Of a stretch of DNA of 64,000 nt, positions 61,352-64,000 are shown piece after piece. Origin of the DNA: Phormidium tenue FACHB-1050. Lineage in GTDB: Bacteria > Cyanobacteriota > Cyanobacteriia > Pseudanabaenales > Pseudanabaenaceae. Where the stretch lies: assembly GCF_014696925.1 (NCBI RefSeq), contig NZ_JACJQY010000017.1, positions 31,219-95,218 of the forward strand. The letters are read 5' to 3'. Both the position numbers and the translations under genes were made by a program. Under the pieces are notes generated by a model that worked only from the letters and a program-made list of their open reading frames with translations, searched no databases and was not told the DNA's origin. Every line of letters starts with the position of its first letter. Position 1 is the stretch's first letter.

Positions 61352-62050
61352 TTATGAATAGGCATCAATCAATCCATGTTGCAATGCATACCGTACCAGT
61401 TCGGTACGGCTACTTGTACCAGTTTTACTAAATAGCCGACTGACATATTTCTCCACATTCCGAATGGTTGTGCCAAGCCGCTTAGCAATTTCTTTATTCA
61501 TCAAGCCCTCAACCACAAGCTCCAAAACGCTCTGCTCCCTTGGCGTAAACTCAAGCTTGATCGGTGGTGGTGTCACATTGATCGCTGGTTTTTGTTTCAG
61601 TAGCGCCTTAATTTCCGCAAGCTGACCTGCTAGATCGGTGATTTCTGAGGTGTTGCTATTTGCTGTCACCGCTTGGATCGCTCGACGGGCAATCAAATTT
61701 TCGGCGATCGCCACTAACTCATCAGGATCAAAAGGCTTCGACAAATAGGCATCACAACCCGCGTTATAGCCCTCGATGCGATCCTTGGTCATGCCCTTTG
61801 CCGTCAAAAACACCACAGGCAAATTTAAAAACCGCACATCTTCGCGCATTTGCTTCAGAAATTCATACCCACTCACCTGCGGCATCATGATGTCCGAAAT
61901 CACGAGATCGGGTGTGGTCTGCTCAAGCAATTGCCATGCATCCCTTGCATTGTTGGCAACTTGCACAGCAAAGCCACTATCCTCAAGATAAGCCTGTACC
62001 GCCTCTCTCAGCCCTGGTTCATCATCCACAAGCAGGATATGTCCTGACAT
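61352..62050 (-). CDS. LuxR/NarL-type response regulator (Ycf29-like)
   Basis: 232 residues. Receiver about 4-120 with HILLVDDEP, phospho-Asp in VISDIMMPQVSG (about 53), Thr in FLTAKG and Lys in YLSKPFDPDE. LuxR HTH about 165-228 (FTPREQSVLELVVEGLMNKEIAKRLGTTIRNVEKYVSRLF). The plan is that of the cyanobacterial and red-algal plastid Ycf29 group. A cognate kinase is not adjacent. Linker about 125-160 holds LAEIKALLKQKP. Confidence 0.9.
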   Translation of the reverse strand: MSGHILLVDDEPGLREAVQAYLEDSGFAVQVANNARDAWQLLEQTTPDLVISDIMMPQVSGYEFLKQMREDVRFLNLPVVFLTAKGMTKDRIEGYNAGCDAYLSKPFDPDELVAIAENLIARRAIQAVTANSNTSEITDLAGQLAEIKALLKQKPAINVTPPPIKLEFTPREQSVLELVVEGLMNKEIAKRLGTTIRNVEKYVSRLFSKTGTSSRTELVRYALQHGLIDAYS

Positions 62051-62141
62051 AGTTTCCCTTCAATTATGCTTTTATTCTGCGATCGCCACATTAACCAATA
62101 TATAGCAATCCTCAAGCATTTATAGCGATCGTCAGTCTTGT

Positions 62142-62212
62142 TAAGACATAAAACCCACAAAGCGAGTGGCAGTGTAAAGCACCGCCACTCGCTTTGTGGG
62201 TTTTATGTCTTA
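62142..62212. repeat. Family A hairpin, longest copy (71 bp)
   Basis: TAAGACATAAAACCCACAAAGCGAGTGGC arms with a slightly imperfect core; outer pairing goes beyond AAAACCC. Confidence 0.9.
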
Positions 62213-62238
62213 ATGCAAGTGATTAAAGCTATAGCAAT

Positions 62239-62271
62239 AACTAAAGGCGGCGCTTCACGCCGCCTTTAGTT
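62239..62271. repeat. Small family A-like hairpin
   Basis: AACTAAAGGCGGCG-CTTCA-CGCCGCC..., perfect; could end the Rieske gene transcript (minus strand). Confidence 0.8.
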
Positions 62272-62302
62272 AAAAGTTTTGCAAAGCAATATTATTAACT
62301 AG

Positions 62303-62758
62303 TTATGCACTAACAAATACTTCTCCGTTCTCAATTTTAGAAGCATAACGTTGTAGTGGTTTATCAGCGGGACCTTGGCGAACTGCACCATCAGGCGCAA
62401 ATTTGGCATCATGACAAGGACAAACAAATTCTTTATTCGCCTTCTCCCATTTTACAGTGCAGCTTTTGTGTGGACAGGTTGGATTAACAGCCAATAGCTT
62501 AGTTTCATCTTTAGGATCGCGTACCACAGCAATTTTCTTGTCTGAGGACATCAAAGAACCATCTGTACTCAGTTGAGCAACTGTACCGATCAACTGAAAA
62601 GTACCGCTAGGTGCAGCAGCGACAGTTGTAGATGTTGATGCAGGTGTTGATGCTGTAGGAGGAGTAGCTTCACTACATCCAACTAATGACGAAGGCAGAA
62701 GGCTAGCTAGCCATCCTAACCCAACCCAAGAAAGTAACTTACGGCGATTTAGATTCAT
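62303..62758 (-). CDS. Exported Rieske [2Fe-2S] protein, lipoprotein-like
   Basis: 151 residues. Leader NLNRRKLLSWVGLGWLASLL has a Tat-like double Arg and ends SSLVGC, a lipobox with Cys at about 28, so a lipid-anchored exported protein is likely. After a Thr/Ala-rich linker comes a Rieske domain (about 52-151) with cluster ligands in CPHKSC and CPCHDAKF. It is not PetC (no transmembrane-hinge layout, different motif CPH in place of CTHLG). Electron partner unknown. Stand-alone gene. Confidence 0.9.
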   Translation of the reverse strand: MNLNRRKLLSWVGLGWLASLLPSSLVGCSEATPPTASTPASTSTTVAAAPSGTFQLIGTVAQLSTDGSLMSSDKKIAVVRDPKDETKLLAVNPTCPHKSCTVKWEKANKEFVCPCHDAKFAPDGAVRQGPADKPLQRYASKIENGEVFVSA

Positions 62759-62864
62759 ATGTGTTTTCTGTGCGTTAGTTAAATTTATTGCAAAGATTAA
62801 CTCAGTCTAGATAAAGTATATCCGCGTTCTATGTAACATCAGCAATGCAAGTTTTGCATTGCTG

Positions 62865-62953
62865 TATAGCGTTTATCAGTCTAGTGAAGGTTTGTTTCCC
62901 TGCCTTCGGCAGGGAAACAAACCTTTGTACCTCGCTTGCTTGGAAAACCCTAC
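62865..62953. repeat. Family B repeat, copy 4 (inverse orientation)
   Basis: TATAGCGTTTATCAGTCTAGTG start, GGTTTGTTTCCCTGCC-TTC-GGCAGG hairpin, then GTACCTCGCTTGCTTGGAAAA; right end degenerate. Confidence 0.82.
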
Positions 62954-62983
62954 ATACTTGAGTCTGTCTAAGTTTGTAAGAGC

Positions 62984-63091
62984 ATGAGCGATCTTGTTGC
63001 TATTGTCTTCATCTTCCTTGGTGAATTCGTGATGTTTCTTCCGATTAAAGAAACACGCAAGATTTTATCCTTACTTCAAAATAAGAACTGA
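62984..63091 (+). CDS. Possible small membrane protein (35 residues)
   Basis: ATG frame MSDLVAIVFIFLGEFVMFLP then a basic tail IKETRKILSLLQNKN. One hydrophobic helix. I cannot match it to a known small photosystem or cytochrome b6f subunit. Could be chance. Confidence 0.25.
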   Translation: MSDLVAIVFIFLGEFVMFLPIKETRKILSLLQNKN

Positions 63092-63239
63092 TGTTATGTG
63101 GATGGAATTCCTGCAATCATCTAAGTCTAGGGATTGCCCTGTGGCGCAGTCCCTACAAAATCTGAATTATTGGGGCAGGGGCAATACGAGTTTTTCCTTG
63201 CCTTTTGCTTTCTTTGGCTTATAGCAAAGCAAGTTTTGC

Positions 63240-63342
63240 TATATTATCGGCTTTCGGCTTAATCGATTAGCCATAATCATGAGAAAATCAGGTTAAATCG
63301 TGAGATGTAAATATGGAGCCAGCTAACATAATTGCGATCGCT
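63240..63342 (+). repeat. Family E dispersed repeat, copy 2
   Basis: Near-identical to 3866-3968. Its right end joins the caspase-like remnant inside a HIP1 octamer. Confidence 0.85.
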
Positions 63343-63854
63343 TATTGATTGGAGTTGATAATACTGCTAATCCGCGTTGGGCGCTTCCAGTAACGGTTAA
63401 GGATGCTCAAGCGCTTAAAGCTGTGCTGACTGATGTGAATTTTTGGGCATAGACGATCATCATTTAGTATTCTGGGCATGGAATGTTTGACCTTTCCAGC
63501 AGTGCTTATTATTTGCTCCAGCATGACTTCGATCGCGAAGATATTCCCAAGACAGCGCTTTCTGCTCAAAATTTGAGTGAGAGATTAAAACAGATCGAGA
63601 CGAAGAGGCTCTGGGTAATCGTTGATAGTTGTCATGCGGAGGGGATGGCTAGTGCTAAAGGCGATCTGCCAGCAGATTTTTTAGCTACGGCTTTGCCGAA
63701 GGGTGTGGTTGAAGCGCTGAAGCAAGGGGAAGGTCGGACGGTATTCACTTCATCAAGAGGAAATCAAAGTTCTTGGGTGCGTCCCGATAATGCTCTCAGT
63801 TTCCATCGGTTTTCCCTGCTCAATTGCTTCCTTTTTTATACCATTCCCTCTTGA
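63336..63854 (+). pseudogene. Decayed caspase-like (peptidase C14) gene
   Basis: First piece (63336-63452): DRLLIGVDN..NPRWALPVTVKDAQALKAVL, the usual N-terminal start of cyanobacterial orthocaspases, ending in TAG. Second piece (63483-63854): AYYLLQHDFDREDIPKTALSA, LWVIVDSCHAEGMA with the catalytic Cys, GRTVFTSSRGNQSSWVRPD, then a frameshifted end. The stretch with the catalytic His (SGHG) between them is missing, the frame is broken and the C-terminal half is gone. The 5' end is fused to the family E repeat. Confidence 0.8.
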
Positions 63855-64000
63855 TCACTACCTCTTTTCATAGCAACCCCCCTAGAGATTCTTGCCCTAA
63901 GGAATGAAAAATAAATAACTTATGCATTTCAGTTATTTTGAGGAATAGCTCTATAATTCCATTTAGGAAGATATTCATCAAAAATGATAGGTAGATTTTC
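63855..64000. other. Right-edge AT-rich sequence
   Basis: Nothing recognised. Confidence 0.5.

Larger units (their letters stand above)
62759..63239. other. Spacer between Rieske gene and caspase remnant
   Basis: Contains family B copy 4 (62865-62953) and a doubtful 35-codon frame at 62984-63091. Otherwise nothing recognised. Confidence 0.5.

Noticed and set aside
1..64000. tRNA, rRNA and prophage genes
   Set aside because: No cloverleaf-like segments, rRNA motifs, integrase or phage structural genes were recognised by reading; a tRNAscan run would settle the tRNA question.

Overview
The window is chromosomal DNA of a cyanobacterium. Direct signs are the very frequent HIP1 octamer GCGATCGC, photosystem II genes (psbI, psbM), a chlorophyll-pathway reductase (chlP), two high-light-inducible protein genes, ferredoxin-thioredoxin reductase (ftrC) and a complete kaiABC clock cluster. 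Hairpin-rich spacers and the protein sequences suggest a Pseudanabaena-like filamentous lineage; this assignment is an inference. No tRNA, rRNA or CRISPR array was seen.

Layout. 0.1-3.4 kb: a secreted DUF1400 hydrolase and chlP. 3.4-8.6 kb: an AT-rich accessory island with an antitoxin-like gene whose HNH partner is cut short, a RelBE-like pair, a McrB-like AAA+ protein with a LlaJI/McrC-like nuclease, and a VapBC-like pair. 8.7-17 kb: CheW-like and double-ComFB proteins, ftrC, trpS, an MNT-HEPN pair with a nonsense codon in the HEPN gene, trmB, an APH-fold kinase and a lumenal pentapeptide protein. 17-27 kb: kaiCBA, a divergent histidine kinase with two pseudo-receivers, a soluble adenylate cyclase with an amide/urea-binding-like domain, and pheA. 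27-41 kb: a Ser/Thr kinase, smpB, a compact operon of three uncharacterised genes (TIGR04255-type first), an ABC exporter next to an unlisted psbI, amt with a long upstream region that holds tandem CRP-type sites and a candidate small RNA, an MBL-fold protein and ftsH. 41-45 kb: an S1-domain protein, psbM, DUF29, and a Uma2 gene broken by a 101-bp MITE-like element. 45-51 kb: a large nSTAND-WD40 protein with a KAP-like ATPase. 51-54 kb: a cobalamin riboswitch in front of an unknown gene, a methyltransferase and tandem hli genes. 54-64 kb: a CNBD-MscS channel with an adenylate cyclase, a second Ser/Thr kinase, a TPR protein, a LuxR-type response regulator, a Rieske protein and a decayed caspase gene.

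Spacers are filled with dispersed repeats. Family A: perfect hairpins with a conserved core (GGCGGCGCGAAGCGCCGCC) and conserved outer bases (AAAACCCA) but a different, always self-complementary arm in each copy. Family B: about 95 bp, TATAGCG ends. Family C: exactly 101 bp, TACCAA/TTGGTA ends and 3-bp TNA target duplications. Family E: two copies of a 103-bp unit, each joined to a truncated gene.

Themes that join the genes are cyclic-nucleotide signalling (two cyclases, a CNBD channel, two CRP-type sites before a putative small RNA), circadian and light control (kai, the histidine kinase, hli with an HLR1-like box) and defence (McrB/LlaJI-like, STAND-WD40, several toxin-antitoxin loci in different stages of decay).
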